Assembly (NCBI GenBank): GCA_033032175.1
Contig: CM065313.1
Location: 17,771,327-17,835,326, forward strand
Direction of reading: 5' to 3'
Source: Saturnia japonica
Lineage: Eukaryota > Arthropoda > Insecta > Lepidoptera > Saturniidae
DNA length: 64,000 nucleotides
The notes below the pieces were generated by a model. It was not told where the DNA came from. It was given only the letters and a program-made list of their open reading frames with translations, and did no database searches. The translations under genes and the position numbers were made by a program. Numbering within the stretch: the first letter of the stretch is position 1; the number at the start of each line of letters is the position of its first letter. Below are positions 23,009 through 35,950 of the stretch, in pieces.

Positions 23009-23058
23009 TACATAAAAAGCCTAAAACAATACAAATCTGGAAAAAGTAATTGTTTATA

Positions 23059-23421
23059 TCTATATATTATACGTTAAGCAAAAGCTTTCGGTACTTTTTT
23101 AAACATATTGCGTGCTCGGAAGACTGAGATTTGGCATGGTTAAAGTTTATATGGAGAAAGAATGCAGAAAGCTAAAATTTATCTATAATATATGTTACTA
23201 ATATATTAAATAAAATAAATTAATACTGCGAATCCTAACCCGACCAGTGCCATTGCACTTAGATCCCCCAAAATATTGACATTATTACTCAACGAAAAGT
23301 GACAACAAGTGATGTAGATAATACTCATTGTTTAGGTTTATTAATACTGCAAAAGTCAAACAGAAAATAGTCTATGATCAAAAAGTCGCAGGCCAAATTT
23401 CGACCATAAGGCGATCGCTAG
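23059..23421 (+). mobile_element. short non-autonomous Helitron, family H2, well-preserved ends
   Basis: The 5' end is TCTATATATTATACG at 23059. The 3' end is GGCGATCGCTAG at 23421, followed by T. The body matches the copies at 10825-11185, 17743-18077, 33832-34194 and 42338-42702. It begins 50 bases after the right end of the DD41D element. Confidence 0.8.
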
Positions 23422-23424
23422 TTT

Positions 23425-24990
23425 ATTTAATTTTCCCTGTGGAAAATTAATATTTTTAGTCTGTGAGTTACGTGATTTGTAACATCGTTTAGAAAACGTG
23501 ACGTCATCATTCAGGAAATATCAACGTTAGACTCTTGCGTAAGTTATCACATGTGTCATTGTTATCCTACAAAATGACATGTAAATTGAACGATGACGTC
23601 ACGGGATCATAATGACGCGATTTTGTAACATATTTTTTTATTTAAATCAAAAAGTATTTTAACTCACTTTTTATGGTGTTAATGACAAAAATATTATTCA
23701 GAGGTATTATTTTTCGACATACATATTAAGTGTTTAAAACCATTTTCCAAAAGTTGTCAACTCCCGAATTACCGACTTGAAATAAAAAAAATCTAATCCG
23801 AACAAAAGTGTAACGTTATTATAACTAAAATGTTTTATTTATCTTTAAAAACGTTAAAACAACGTTAATTGAAGTATCACGTACTCGTTGGCACGATTAT
23901 TATGATTCAAAACAAATACATTTTTATAAATAATATTATGGTACACTTAACATTACCGCGGGGACAGCTGAGGTGGCAGAAAGCCAATCTGTGTGACATG
24001 GCAAAATTATATCGGCCTCTGAATTGTGGAGAGGTAATGAAAATGATGGCTCTCAAGAAAATTGTCACGCAGGCTGTACCTACTCTATGCCAATTTTATT
24101 TACGAGTACGTTAGTGACGTCAGATCGTTTCGTCTCTCTCATTTCTGAGATCGTTTTCTGGACTTCTCTGTTACAAGTGACACGTCATCTTCAGGCGCCG
24201 TTTATCATCGGTGTCTTTTGAATACGAGCAGTCATTAAATTTGACAAGGCTCTGAGACGATGCGATGTTATGTAAGTCTATGTTTTGTTTTCTTGCTGGT
24301 AAATTAACCTAAGTACTAGAACACCGTACAGATCCTAATAAAACGGTAATTCAATATCTAAAGAATAAACATAAAAATATTGTACTTTTTTAACTGGCAA
24401 GCCATTGTCCGAAATAATTTTTTATATTCTTTCCACAATAGCGGGGATTTGGATCGTTAATTTACATACATACCGAAATTCGAACCTGCGGACATCGAAT
24501 TAATATTCCACCCGGTTTAAGACACTCGACCACCATGGCTTCGACATAAAATTATAATAATGGCTTATGAAACTTATTATCATCTTCCACTAGTTGTAAA
24601 GCTTTTTAAGTCGGTTCTACATAACTATAAGCCATAGTGACCACTTAACACTAAGTGGAATTCATGTTTGTTAACTAACATAAATATAGAATCGGTTTAT
24701 AAAACTTCGTAGATGTATTATAAAAAATTCATACATTCCTTTGAAGGCCGCTTGCAAACGTAACAAAACTCCTGTGAACTGTACAAGTGGTGCAAATCGA
24801 TAGGGCTCCGCCCATTGACCTATTTACGGGGGATTAGGAGGACGAGGGCTCGATTTTACGAAGTCAGCCTCTAGCCGCCTCACTCGCGCTTCCTTGTCCG
24901 ACCTCTCTCCTATTTCACACATACGATAATGAAGGAATATAAATAGGAAATAACAAATAAAATAAACATAAGGGGAAAATTTCACACACG
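23425..24990. other. no gene seen; decayed SINE head at 24475-24545
   Basis: Two GTGACGTCAT/ATGACGTCAC-like motifs occur around 23500-23620, close to cAMP-response-element palindromes. No promoter context is visible. A tRNA-like head on the minus strand lies at 24475-24545 (CAGGTTCGAATTTCGGTA on that strand). The frames at 23869-24221 have no recognisable motif. Confidence 0.4.
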
Positions 24991-24994
24991 GTCT

Positions 24995-25178
24995 TTTAAT
25001 TTAAACTAAGCAACGCTTCTATGGTAGCTGAATAGCTGACATACATACTTATACATATATTTAACAACTAGACATATAAAATAAAGTTATGCTCATCACA
25101 CAAATGTGTCATATGCAGGAATCGAAACCGCGACCTCTCGTCCCAATAGTAGGGCTCACTACCACTGCGCCACCTGAC
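24995..25178 (-). repeat. tRNA-derived SINE
   Basis: The minus strand starts with GGTGGCGCAGTGGTAGTGAGCC (A-box region) at about 25178. It continues with GAGGTCGCGGTTTCGATTCC (B-box region), then TGTGTGATGAGCATAAC and an AT-rich tail. It is the same family as at 1-215 and 52125-52340. The tRNA half is well kept but joined to the SINE body, so it is not a tRNA gene. Confidence 0.8.
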
Positions 25179-25749
25179 CTGTACAAAATAATAAATTATT
25201 TGTTAATTTTTCTAGTGATGTTGATTCTCCCACATACTCGAAAATTATTTAATACCTATTGATTTATTTACGATTTTTAATTCTTTTTGAGCATAAATGA
25301 AACAATACTACTACATCCTACATTTTCCGGGAAATATATTGTAATATTATAAAATTTAAGAGATTGCTTGTTTGAACGCGCTAATATCTGGAACTCGAAC
25401 AATCAGTCAGTAAAAAATAATTAGCTTTAATAGCTTATTTATTGATAAAGATAATATTCCATATAACTTTATGTTAGGACTCAAGGAGCGAAGCAATAAC
25501 TATGTACGTCAAGCGATCTTCCAAGCTATATGCATGTACGGGGAGTGAACATCAACAATAGGATATAGCAAAATAAGTCGAGTAAATTTAACACGCATGA
25601 AACCGTAGAACACAGCTGGTGTTGATTATATTTTTAATACTGCAAGATATTTCACTTTAGAATAAATCTGAGGTTAGATAACGTGTGTGAGATTTATATT
25701 TTATAAAGAGACTATCACATTTTCATACCCGTTATATAAACAATACAAT

Positions 25750-25988
25750 TTTTAACAAAAAAGAAAACCTTGGTCAATGATTTTGAAGAGTTCCTTTGTT
25801 TATCTACGAAGTTGAAGATCTAATGCCAATGAAATTAAAATAGGACCACACTTAAGGTATCCCCTATCCAACAAAAAAATAATCATCCAAATCGGTTATT
25901 AAACAAAGAAGTTGTGGCTGAACATCCATAAAAAAAGAATATACATTCGAATTGAGCAACCTTCCGTCTTTTATTGAAGCCGGTTAAC
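25750..25988 (-). repeat. family P repeat
   Basis: A minus-oriented copy containing CCAATGAAATTAAAATAGGACC, CATCCAAATCGGTTATTAAAC and GAAGCCGGTTAAC. It matches 39420-39648 and 44540-44773 almost base for base over long stretches. Confidence 0.7.
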
Positions 25989-25999
25989 AATGTGGTCCA

Positions 26000-28440
26000 A
26001 GACAGTTATACGATAAACGAAGAAAGGGCCTTGAGAAAACCTTGGGTCCAGATGCGTTCAAGTGTAAGATTTTTTATAATAGTACAATAATAGGAATATA
26101 TTTTGCCTGTGCTAAGCACAGTACAATCCAAAAACAACGGAGGTACCTGTAAGTCTCTTGGCAGTTGGATGTACACTGGCAGATTCCGAAACACGACAAC
26201 CCAAAAATTACTGTGGCGAGTTTATAAACATGTGAATGGTGGTTGATGGTGCTTGCGACCCACTCGAGTACAAATCACTAGCATATCACCCCACTTGGTT
26301 ACTGGTTGCGGAATGCGAAAACCCTAAGTGGATCACTATAGCAGGTGTTATTATACGTTTTGTACGATTGTCGCGATGAAGTCGGACACAATTATCGTGT
26401 CCTTCTAGTAACTATGGTTGTACAGCTATGTGTTATTTATCAAAATTAGAATTCAAATCAACATCCTCTGAGCTACTTCTACCCATCATAGCTTTGGTTT
26501 TTTCAAATCTTAGTTTAAAAAGCCGTCTTCATCATACCTTTGCCGTACTGTAAACCTGTGGAACTATGTCCCGGATAATGTTTTCCCATGACGATAACTT
26601 CCCTAAATATAACTTGAAGATATATTGTTACCATTAGCTACAGTGGCGTCAGTTTACCATGCTAAGATATAAAAGAGTAGAACAAAATTGAAAAACAGCT
26701 AAAAAATTGAGTTCCTAAAGAAATCAATATAATCTTGAGGACAAAGTAAGAAGGCAATAAATTAAATTAATATTGCCGAGTCAGAGGTTTTTCTCTCTCT
26801 CAATTTCACTTTACGACCTTTTGTTAGTCGTTTCGAATCAGGAATTCCTTTTACCGATCGCTCTGTCTTAGGGAATTTAAAGACTCCTTTTTTCTTCAAA
26901 GGTATTTTTATCAAATTCTAATCGCATTGTCACTGCTTTTACTTAATAGTAGATACCGTAAAATGAGATTTTTAATCAAATCTTTATTAAATATTTATTC
27001 ATAATATTGTACCTACTGGGAAGGGTAGGACTTTAATCTCTTAGTGAATTGTTTTAGTGTCTAAAAGTGTTGTTAATTACCTAATACTTTGAATAAAATA
27101 CCTACTGATTCAAATCTCGTCTAGATATTTTATAAATATTAAAATAAAATGGAACTCAGTTTTTGTGCTCTGAATAAATTATTATATTTTCATCACACAG
27201 CCTTGTTTGAACCTCAGATATCTTGAATGTAAGTATACATATTAGATATATGGAAAAAAATCTTATTTCAGTTTAGATTTTAGATAGTGACAAAAAATTT
27301 AAATAGATGCAAATAAATAGTTGCGGCCAGAACTTCCTTATCTAATTTACTTTTTGTGTTAAATATTAATAACTTGCTTTTGTATAACACTTCATCTGCA
27401 TGGATTCATCTTTACCGATATAAAAAGTATCCTATGTGTTAAAACAGGTTTTAACTATCTGTGTGCCAAATTTTATCCAATTACGTTCTGCCGTTTTTGC
27501 GTCATTAAGTAACAAACATGCATACTTTTACATTGATAATAATACTAACAAACACGGCCACGCGTCGCCATGGCTCAGAAAAATAAAATAAAAAACATAT
27601 TTTTTGGATCCGATCGCTACCGTAGCTACCTTACAGGACCACGCGCTGAGCTAATATGAAGATTGTCTGATAATTTCATCAAAATCGTTCCAGTCGTTTT
27701 TGAGTCCATAGCGAACATATACATAAAAAAATCATTTTTATATTATTTTTAGTAGAATGAAAGTTCGAGATGGTAGAAACTGCAAAAAAAGGTTTCAGAA
27801 ACATCTGCGAAGCAGTATTGTTTACACAGCTGTGTTCCAAGCCTTGCGGTGTGACAGTGTCAACAACGCGCTTTGGTACCTGCAGTGGTCTTACTCAGTC
27901 CTTAAACTATTATTGACTGAACTCAGATGAGATCCGTCGGCCTCGGAGCAACAGTGACACTTTTGCAATATATCTCTGTAAGGTTATGTAGTGTGAAATT
28001 AAATTTTTATTATTCGGTAATATAAAAAAAATTGTAATTTCAAAGGGCATGTAAGGTACAAAGAAATGGAACGTATTTATTTAAGAAAAGGATAGTTTAT
28101 TTAAGTTTTGCAAGTATGAAAGAGTAAACGAATGAAGAGAATGACAGGAAGTGTGTAAGTGAGATAGTTTATATATATTGTAATTAGTGTAAGAGGGAAA
28201 GAGAATAAAACGAATATGGTGTCAACCAAGTCTTTTTATTTACATCTCAATCTCAAAATGAGCTAAGTATATATTATGTCGCCTAAATTACTTCTGAATT
28301 TGATGTTATTTGTTATTTTAAGTTAAATATAAATTTATATAATAAAATAACCTATTCATCTTATATAAATCAGGTAGTGTTATTACATTATATGATAAGA
28401 AAACTGTAAATAATTCTCATGAAACAATGATTTTTTGCAA
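26000..28440. other. no gene seen
   Basis: At 26110-26290 a copy of the repeat of 6126-6385 is present (ACAATCCAAAAACAACGG). The sequence around 27640-27720 resembles the TCGTT.CAGTCGTTT core of the 5138-5290 family. The remainder is AT-rich and without supported features. Confidence 0.45.
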
Positions 28441-28479
28441 AAATAAAATGCGCGATGAGTATATGACCGTAGTTGGCAT

Positions 28480-28722
28480 ATGGTCATATCCAAATACGTA
28501 CGCCATAAACGAGCCAACGAAAAATTAGTTTCATTTACAAATTTTATAAATTCTACGCTTAATGAACGATGCCTTGAAGAAAGACACTGCGGAATTTGTT
28601 TTCAAAATTGTGAAAATACTATAATAATAATACCGAACAATAATTTCCAGTTTTCTGGCAACGTTAACCCGTATTCAGATCGTTGGCACGCCAGGCTAAT
28701 TGAACTGAAAATGGATAAATAG
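28480..28722 (+). CDS. hypothetical 80-codon cysteine-containing frame
   Basis: A frame opens with an ATG at 28480 and ends at a stop at 28720-28722. It has mixed, protein-like composition with RCLEERHCGICFQNC, giving four cysteines in about 15 residues, followed by NTIIIIPNNNFQFSG. There is no family I can name and no clear splice signals or polyadenylation context. The spacing of cysteines could suggest metal binding, but this is only a possibility. It may be a transposon fragment. Confidence 0.25.
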   Translation: MVISKYVRHKRANEKLVSFTNFINSTLNERCLEERHCGICFQNCENTIIIIPNNNFQFSGNVNPYSDRWHARLIELKMDK

Positions 28723-28724
28723 GT

Positions 28725-30300
28725 CGGCGCCACAAACTGGCTGGCGTAAGTCTCTAAGCCTTCCCTGTGTGTTGTCAAAGATTGACGATTATTATTGTTA
28801 AGTCAATTTTGAAATGGTGTATAGTAGTCGATCTGCAAAGCGCAAATATTTTATTCTTTCACCATCAACACACAACAGGTGGTATTATATGAAATAACTA
28901 TACTATTTATTATAAATAGCCTATTTCACGTTTCATCTGAGAATTTTTGTGAAATTTTTGAAGTATTATTTTTATTAATTTTTTGTTTAATTTAATATTT
29001 GTTTAACACATTTTCTATTGATAATTTCCGATTTCACATTTCAGGCATACATCAATCAATTAATAACAAATGTCGTTTGTTGCAGAAAGTTTATAACAAC
29101 TGTTAATAAATTTCAGAAGGACGTAGCAGAGAAATTTTTGAATTAATTTTTTTTTCCAACCTTACCTACTTTGTAATTAAATATACAAAGGAGTTCATAT
29201 AAAAAATGTTAACTTTTATGTCTTATTCCCAGTAAAACCAAACAAGTAATCAATTAGAGGTTGATAAAGAATTTGATAATTTTCAAAAATAATAGAACGT
29301 TTTGATTTCTTACCTAAAGCTAGCAACACCCTTAGCGGAAATAAGGCATTACTAAAATTGTGAGTAGGTACAGAAAACGAAGCTTTAATTCAAATTTAAA
29401 AATTAAAAAGGTATACTAGATCTAGATTTTTCCACTGATAGAGAACTACATTGTACATACATAGTTATATTGTATAGACCTATATTTTTTCGTATTGCAT
29501 TTTTTATTGGAATTAACGCGAACGAAGTCACGACCGGTCGCTAGCCTGATACAAAAGTAATCGATAAACTTTTAAATAATAGGCAACCGAAAACCTTTGA
29601 TGGCTCATAGCAATATGTTGATATTAACTACTGTAGACCGCGGTATGTAAGGCCCCCTTTGTTTTAGTTAGAAGTACTAGGGAAACGGTTCGGCAAAAGT
29701 ATAGTAATAAATTTAGGAATTTGGCATGTAAACTCTATACAGGTCTGTTGTGAGCTTCAAATGAGAAGTTTTGGTTTGTAATTCCGAATTAAATCCGTTA
29801 AATCCGTAAATCAAGTTGAATAACATCGAGTGTATCTATTCAAAGAAGTATTAACCCATAAGAAGAATAAACAGGGGTTAAGCACTAATTAATTAAAGTT
29901 ATATTTAAAAACTAAATTAGCAGTTTCATTAACTACAACGTTAAACAAAACATCTGAGCTAAAAATTTAATGTTTTTATTTTCAAGTTTGCAGAAATTCT
30001 ACGTTTCTATTGTATGTATTAACGTCATAATATTTAATAACGAGTAACAAATATTAAGTAATATCAGCAAAAACTGTAGGTTGTTTGTAATAAAATACTC
30101 AAGAAGTTAGACGGATGACTGATGAGTTATTGAACAATTATTGTAAATATATGAGTAAAAACACGTATTTATGGTATTATATAATGGAATTATATAATAT
30201 GTTAGTAGATTTGCGAGTATACATACAGAGTGTTGACTAACGACATATTTTAAGATGATAATACGCTAATTGTAATGTAAATATTCTCAAATGTATCTAC
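28725..30300. other. no gene seen
   Basis: Long AT-rich sequence with many stops and no recognised repeat ends. Confidence 0.4.
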
Positions 30301-30369
30301 ACCAATACATAAAGCTCAAGAGAATTTTTGGTTGTTTAAACGTGCTAATCTCTGGAACTATTCTTGAGA

Positions 30370-31590
30370 TATGAAAAAATCTTTTTACCATGGTCACTCT
30401 ATAAAAGTCATTTTATTCATCGATAAAAGTGAATAAAACACTCATTTACTTACAGGAGAATAAAAACTTTTTAAATTTAGAACAAGCACGAATTATATAA
30501 ATTTGTATTAAAAAATTGCACGTATACGTGATAGAAAAATAAAAATTTTTGATGGGTTTAATGCTATGTGTATGGTGGTCGCGATTTTTATCATATTTAT
30601 CTTTACTTTTTTATCTTTGATTTTTAGTGTTCAATGTAATCTTCATTTTCTTTGTAAAAACTGTATGCTCGTAATTTCACGGAAGTAAATGTATTTATTT
30701 TCTTTCTTTCTTTATAACCCGTTTCATTACCGCATTTACACTAACTGATCTCTAAACGCGACCAACCAAAAGTATCACCGCCTAAGAAGTTTTCTCGCAA
30801 TCAATGGTAAAAAGCATAGTACATAACTAGTGAAAAAAAATGTAATCTCGGTCCTTGTATCCCTCGCTACACTCGGGATTCTACTCTAGAACTCAGTCCC
30901 TTGAATTAAATTTCCTCTTTTTTCACTTGTTGTGTAATCTACTATTTCGTATTTTGTAGCCTATTTACTGCGGAAGGTGTTTATAAGCTAATTTTTCACT
31001 ATGACCTTGAGAATAGAAACAGTAATCATGAACTTAAAGCAATCTGGCAACTTGCTAGTACGGAAGCCGAGAACCAGGATAGCCTAAATTTATCATGGGT
31101 GATGAAGCCTTGAGGCGCAGGTAGTCTAACATACATCGAAATGTGCTTGATGATGGAGTTGAAATTCGAAGTTGTATTTAAGCCCACGTTGTTCAACAAA
31201 TCTTTCAAGTACGCTACGACTGAGCGTTCGTCACTTCAATGATAAACTTTTTAATTTACACTTTAGTAGCTGTGTTAACCGATGGGACTTATCTACGCCA
31301 ACATCTCAAAAATTATCCTGTTTTTACCCCTTAATTAGAGGATAAATTTTCAAAAATCCTTTTTTAGTTTTCCTGTACGTTATGTTAATAATTATTTAAA
31401 GATTATCTTTTAAGAACTTTTATTATATCGAATATGGCAATGCCTTTGTCTCTATCGTTTTATGATCAAATCAGGAAATTAACCAATGAAAAGTAATGCT
31501 ATGCTTTTAGAATCATCAATTTAAGTTGTACCGTTATCTGTCAGTTCGTTCTAAGATTTTGTTTTTTTTAGTACATAGGTTTAGTGTTTA
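30370..31590. other. no supported gene; one unrecognised minus-strand frame
   Basis: At 31026-31230 the minus strand holds an open stretch of about 66 codons (DERSVVAYLKDLLNN, then MYVRLPAPQGFITHDKF, then SWFSASVLASCQIALSS) that reads like real protein. It has no ATG at its start and no family I can name. It could be an exon remnant or a transposon fragment. Confidence 0.3.
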
Positions 31591-31985
31591 ACCACAATCT
31601 CGTCCTATGTTAAGTGACGATGCGGTCCAAGATGATAACACGATAAGTCTAAAGTAGGGTCTAGCTGGGTAAAATGATTGTACAGCACCTGATGTATGGT
31701 ACATCCCACAAACAACGACAACAGTCGATGAAGCAAATTTCATCGACAGTCGTGGATGTTATACCAGCCTGCTGAAATACTTCTTCACGCTTCGTTTGAA
31801 GAACCCAATATCATAGAAATGAGGAAACACGTTGGCTAGGAAACTGTTCCACATTTACACGGTACGGCAGGGGTAAGAATTTGAGAAATTCTTTGTTCGT
31901 GCCGTGATGGTTGCTACCGTGTAACTGTAGTCACGTAGACCAGACCGCATGGTTATGTAGTGGCAGGGAGATGATGGGATAAGGT
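31590..31985 (-). repeat. LINE tail fragment, minus strand
   Basis: It starts on the plus strand with ACCACAATCTCGTCCTATG, the reverse complement of the Jockey-type 3' tail. It continues with sequence matching 880-1180, for example TTCTTTGTTCGTGCCGTGATGG. It abuts, head to head, the plus-strand Jockey fragment that follows. Confidence 0.55.
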
Positions 31986-32022
31986 CAAACAATTCATTCA
32001 ACATTCACCATGACACAGACGA

Positions 32023-32240
32023 TAAAACACACTCAGCGATAGACTACGCACTAAGAAAGCTTACACATTTATAATGCGCACCGCTAAAGAGTGGAACACT
32101 TTGTCGGATTTTGTATTTCCCGATAGTTATAACCTGGGTATCTTCAAGTCTCGAGTGAATAAGTTCCTTCTAGACAAGCGTGCTCCATCGTAGACCACAT
32201 CATCACTTGCGATCAGGCGAGATAGTGGTCAAACGCAAAC
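32023..32240 (+). pseudogene. Jockey-type LINE reverse transcriptase C-terminus and 3' UTR
   Basis: The frame encodes RTAKEWNTLSDFVFPDSYNL, continues with GIFKSRVNKFLLDKRAPS and stops with TAG at 32191-32193. This RTA..WN.LP..VFP..Y....FK.RVN..LL motif is the usual C-terminal end of Jockey-clade polymerases in Lepidoptera. The following CACATCATCACTTGCGATCAGGCGAG is the 3' UTR tail used above to recognise other LINE tails. The upstream part is missing. Confidence 0.75.
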
Positions 32241-32355
32241 CTATCTATAGTAAAAAAAATATGTCAAAATTTCAACTTGCATTAGAAAATGCCCTACCAA
32301 GTTACTAGTAGCAATCTTACGTAATCTTACAAAGCAAATATTAGGGCCTAGCATA

Positions 32356-33611
32356 TGAAATTAGCGTTTTGTCGTACTTACTACTTTGATCTGAAATATC
32401 TCCACTTTGGTTAAGAATTCCAAATTCAAATTTATAAATTCATTTAGCTGGTACATTTGAGTTTTGAAAACAGTCATTGATTTGTTTTTTCCTCATTATT
32501 TTTATCTTTGGCGTCGCTTATTACCGCACAATGGAAAACATGAAATATCGGTATATTTACGAGTACGAGTTCTACCGTGGCACCAGTGCTGCAGAAACAG
32601 CTCGAAAGATTAATGACGTGTACGACGCTGGTGTCGAAAAAGAAAGTACTGTAGGTTTTTGGTTTCAACGATTTCGTTCTGGAAATTTGGACCTTCAGAA
32701 ACAACCACATGGACGGCCGGAGATCAAAGTAGAAAATGAAGAATTAAAGGCTATTGTGGAAGCGGATCCATCACAAAGCACTTCAAAGAAAGCTGCAGGC
32801 TTCGGGGTAAGTGATAAAACTGTATTAATCCACTTGAAGCAAATCGGGAAAGTAAAAAAAACTTGAACGATAGGTACCTCAGGAATTGAGTGAATCGAAC
32901 TTGCAAACACGCGTCGAGTGCTGTGTTACTTTGCTCAACCGACACAATAATGAAGGGATTTTAAATCATTACTTGTGATGAAAAGTGGATACTGTAGATA
33001 ATCAGAAGCACTCGTCGCAATGGCTGAATCCTGAAGACCCAGCCAAATCCTGCCCTAAACGAAAATTGACTCAGAAAAACTTACTTGTGATTGTTTGGTG
33101 GACTAGCGCCGGTGTCGTTCACTACAGCTTTCTAAAACCTGGCCAAACGATTACGGCAGATATCTATTGTCAGCAACTGCAAACCATGAAGAAAGAACTA
33201 GCTGCTAAACAACCGAGATTGGTCAATCCCTCTAGGCCACTGCTGCTTCACGACAACGCAAGACTACACACTGCACAACAAACAACCACTAAGTTAGATG
33301 AGTTACAATTGGAATGTCTGCGACGTCCACCGTACTCCCCGGACCTTGCTCCAACAGATTATACCATTTTTTCTGGAATTTGGATAACTTCTTACAAGGA
33401 AAAAAATTCAACTCCAATGCGGCAGTCCAAACCGCCTTCAAAGAGTTTATTGATTCTCGCCCCCATGGTTTTTTTATTAAAGGGATCAATGAACTACCTA
33501 TGAGATGGCAAAAGTGCATAGATAACAACGGTGCATACTTTAATTAATTAAATATATATAACAAAAAAAAAAAAAAACTTTATATTCCTCCCGTACAAAA
33601 CGCCAATTTCA
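32356..33611 (+). mobile_element. DD34D mariner transposon, inactive
   Basis: The element is 1256 bp, bounded by TA on each side, with inverted ends TGAAATT(A/G)GCGTTTTGT at about 32356-32372 and 33595-33611. The transposase lies between 32531 and 33547. Length, TA duplication and the 34-residue spacing between the second and third catalytic aspartates identify a true mariner. Confidence 0.88.
32531..33547 (+). pseudogene. mariner (DD34D) transposase, several frameshifts
   Basis: It starts MENMKYRYIYEYEFYRG at the ATG at 32531. It shows the two helix-turn-helix units of mariner transposases: TARKINDVYDAGV, FWFQRFRSGN.DLQ, GRPE as the hinge motif, and a second domain ending VLIHLKQIGKVKK. An extra A in an A-run near 32860 shifts the frame, an in-frame TAG follows at the expected conserved Trp, and a second shift lies near 32975 just at the first catalytic Asp region. 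The catalytic half holds WWTSAGVVHYSFL, LLLHDNARLHTA (second Asp) and YSPDLAPTDY (third Asp). A further shift near 33362 moves the last 60 codons to another frame, which ends ELPMRWQKCIDNNGAYFN at 33547. It is non-functional. Confidence 0.88.
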
Positions 33612-33831
33612 TATATTTAAAAAATGAAACCAATTACAAAGAGAGCGTATTTTATTTTTTGGACAACAAATGTGACAATCAATCCTGCCTACCGTAGCCT
33701 ATGAACGCTTATAACATCAGATGTACCACGAGCGCTTTACCGACTTTGATATAATTTCTAGAATCGGATCAGTAGATTCCTTCCCACAAATATACTTCTA
33801 CAACTAAAAAAAAAATAACTTTACCTCTTTA

Positions 33832-34194
33832 TGATCGCCCTTAGCTCGAAATTCGACAAGCGACTTTTTGATCATAGACTATTTGTCTTTTAACATTTGC
33901 AGTATTCATGATCCTAAACAATGAGTATTATCTACATCACTTGCTGTCACTTTTCGTTGAGTGACAATGTTAATATTTTGTGGGGTCTAAGTTCAATGGC
34001 ACTAGTCGTGTTTGAATTCGAAGTATTAATTAATTTAGTTTAATATATTATTAGTAACAGATATTATGGATAAATTTTAGCTTGCTGCACTCCTTCTCCA
34101 TATAAACTATAACCAAGCCAAATCTCAGTTTTCTGTGCACGAAATACGCTTAAAAAGGAATAGAAAGCTTTTGCTTCACGTATTGATATATAGA
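33832..34194 (-). mobile_element. short non-autonomous Helitron, family H2
   Basis: The minus strand begins TCTATATATCAATACGTGAAGC at 34194, the cleanest 5' end of the family. It ends near 33832, where the CTAG is replaced by decayed sequence after GGGCGATC. The body matches the other four members. Confidence 0.78.
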
Positions 34195-34199
34195 TAGTG

Positions 34200-35950
34200 C
34201 AAATAAATATATACAAATAAACCACCCCTAAAGTCTTTATGTGAAAATGTTCGATATAGTATACTTTATTGAAGTCTCTTTCGTTAACTATTTCATTCGA
34301 GAACGTGCCCAATGCCAGGAGAGATAACCCAATTTCAAAATGTCAATACTAAAAGTCTCGGCCGAATATGAAGTTTCGACCTGTCCAAATATAGGTTTGA
34401 AAAGGTTTATTTTCTACGATTTCAGTCGCATCCAATAAATTATATATTTATTTATTTGTTTTATTCTCAACTCAAACTTGGATGGCATTTATTATAGTTA
34501 TTTTGCTTTAGGGTTTTCAAATAACCACTCTTAGTTTCAAGTTTATATGTATTACCGTTTTTACGATTGATCAAAACAAAAAAGTTCAAAATACGTTTTT
34601 CTTGGTCTTGAGTAGGCTTCTTAATTAATATTTTAGTTTTCGGTATTTTCATATATAACAAAACATTTGTTATAATGATATTATACATAATCTGTGAAAA
34701 TTTGACCGACTACCTATAATAGTTCATAAGACACAACAACCCTTTAAAGGTAAGATGGACGGTGTAGGCTTAGCAAAAGGGTTTATTTTCAGGGAACGGA
34801 AACATAAAAAAGGCATTGGCTTTCAAGTGACGCTATCCGAATTCGATGGATTTTTTTACATAAGGATGCTGCTACCTCTAGCGAGGTTAACATTAGAAAA
34901 TTCGCTACTACTATGACATAGTTGTATCACGCTATTTCTCGTCCCTCCTATAGCATTACACTATTTGAAATATTGTCGATAGAGTCGGTTTCGGAGCGTG
35001 CTACCAGTGAACTATTATAACTTCAAAAGCATTATTTATGAAATATTATAACTATAACATTACCAAAATTGTACCCTTAACGTATATTTCCAAAAATACA
35101 AAACAAACAATTTTATGTATGAATTTGTATCTTTAGGTGAAAATATTTCTATACATGTTTAATGTGTTTGTCAGACGTGAGTTCTCGTGGTTTTAAACTT
35201 TTATAGGTCAGGTCTGGAATACTCTATAAAGTTCTATTTCCAATGCATTTTTGCTGTCACTACAATAGATTAGAAGTTAGTTCGATACATGATTGAATTG
35301 AACACGATATGGGTCACGCATGGTTCCTTTAAGTATCGTTTCGAGCCGCTTTATCGATAATTTTATAGATATATAAGAACACTAATGGGAAAATAAGTAT
35401 TTTATTATATTACTTACTAACTTTGGCCCACGGTTTCACCAGTGTTAATTTTATCCGAGAAACACAGCGCCGCGCCGCGGGCGCACCTGTGTTGCCTATC
35501 ATAACAAAATTGATCTCACTTCCCGCAATTACAAATTATTATAAATTTGTATTATCTCTTAAACTATGTGTCCAAATATCATGCTTTAAAGGGCATAACT
35601 TCATAAAATTGTCTTTGTGATGAAATAACTTTTGCTCGTAAGGATTAATGGGCCATATCCAAAAATAATGATTTTAAATCACTTTTTAATATTCAACAAA
35701 TTTTTGTCACAAAATACCTTATTGTGGCTTATGTGAAGAGATATGCTATATTTTTTAAATATACTAAGTAAAGGTCCAATATTTTTGTAGAACACTGTAT
35801 TTATGTATCATTAACCATTACGCCAACGAAAGCGGATAAAGCAGTTCGGGAACACTTCCTTTTTCCACTTACTTAACAAAAATCAATATTTAAGGCTAGC
35901 TGAGAGTTGTATCCTATACTATTCCTCGCGAGTCTGGCTATCATATAAAA
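34200..35950. other. no gene seen
   Basis: AT-rich. The short frames on both strands lack recognisable motifs. No repeat ends were found apart from the minus-strand CTCAAGAG-family copy beginning at 35960. Confidence 0.4.

Noticed and set aside
23500..23620. cAMP-response-element-like TGACGTCA motifs as a promoter
   Set aside because: Only short palindromic matches, with no associated transcript start, island or gene.
25087..25178. Functional tRNA gene on the minus strand
   Set aside because: A and B boxes are present, but the sequence continues into a SINE body shared with two other copies and the cloverleaf arms do not pair properly.
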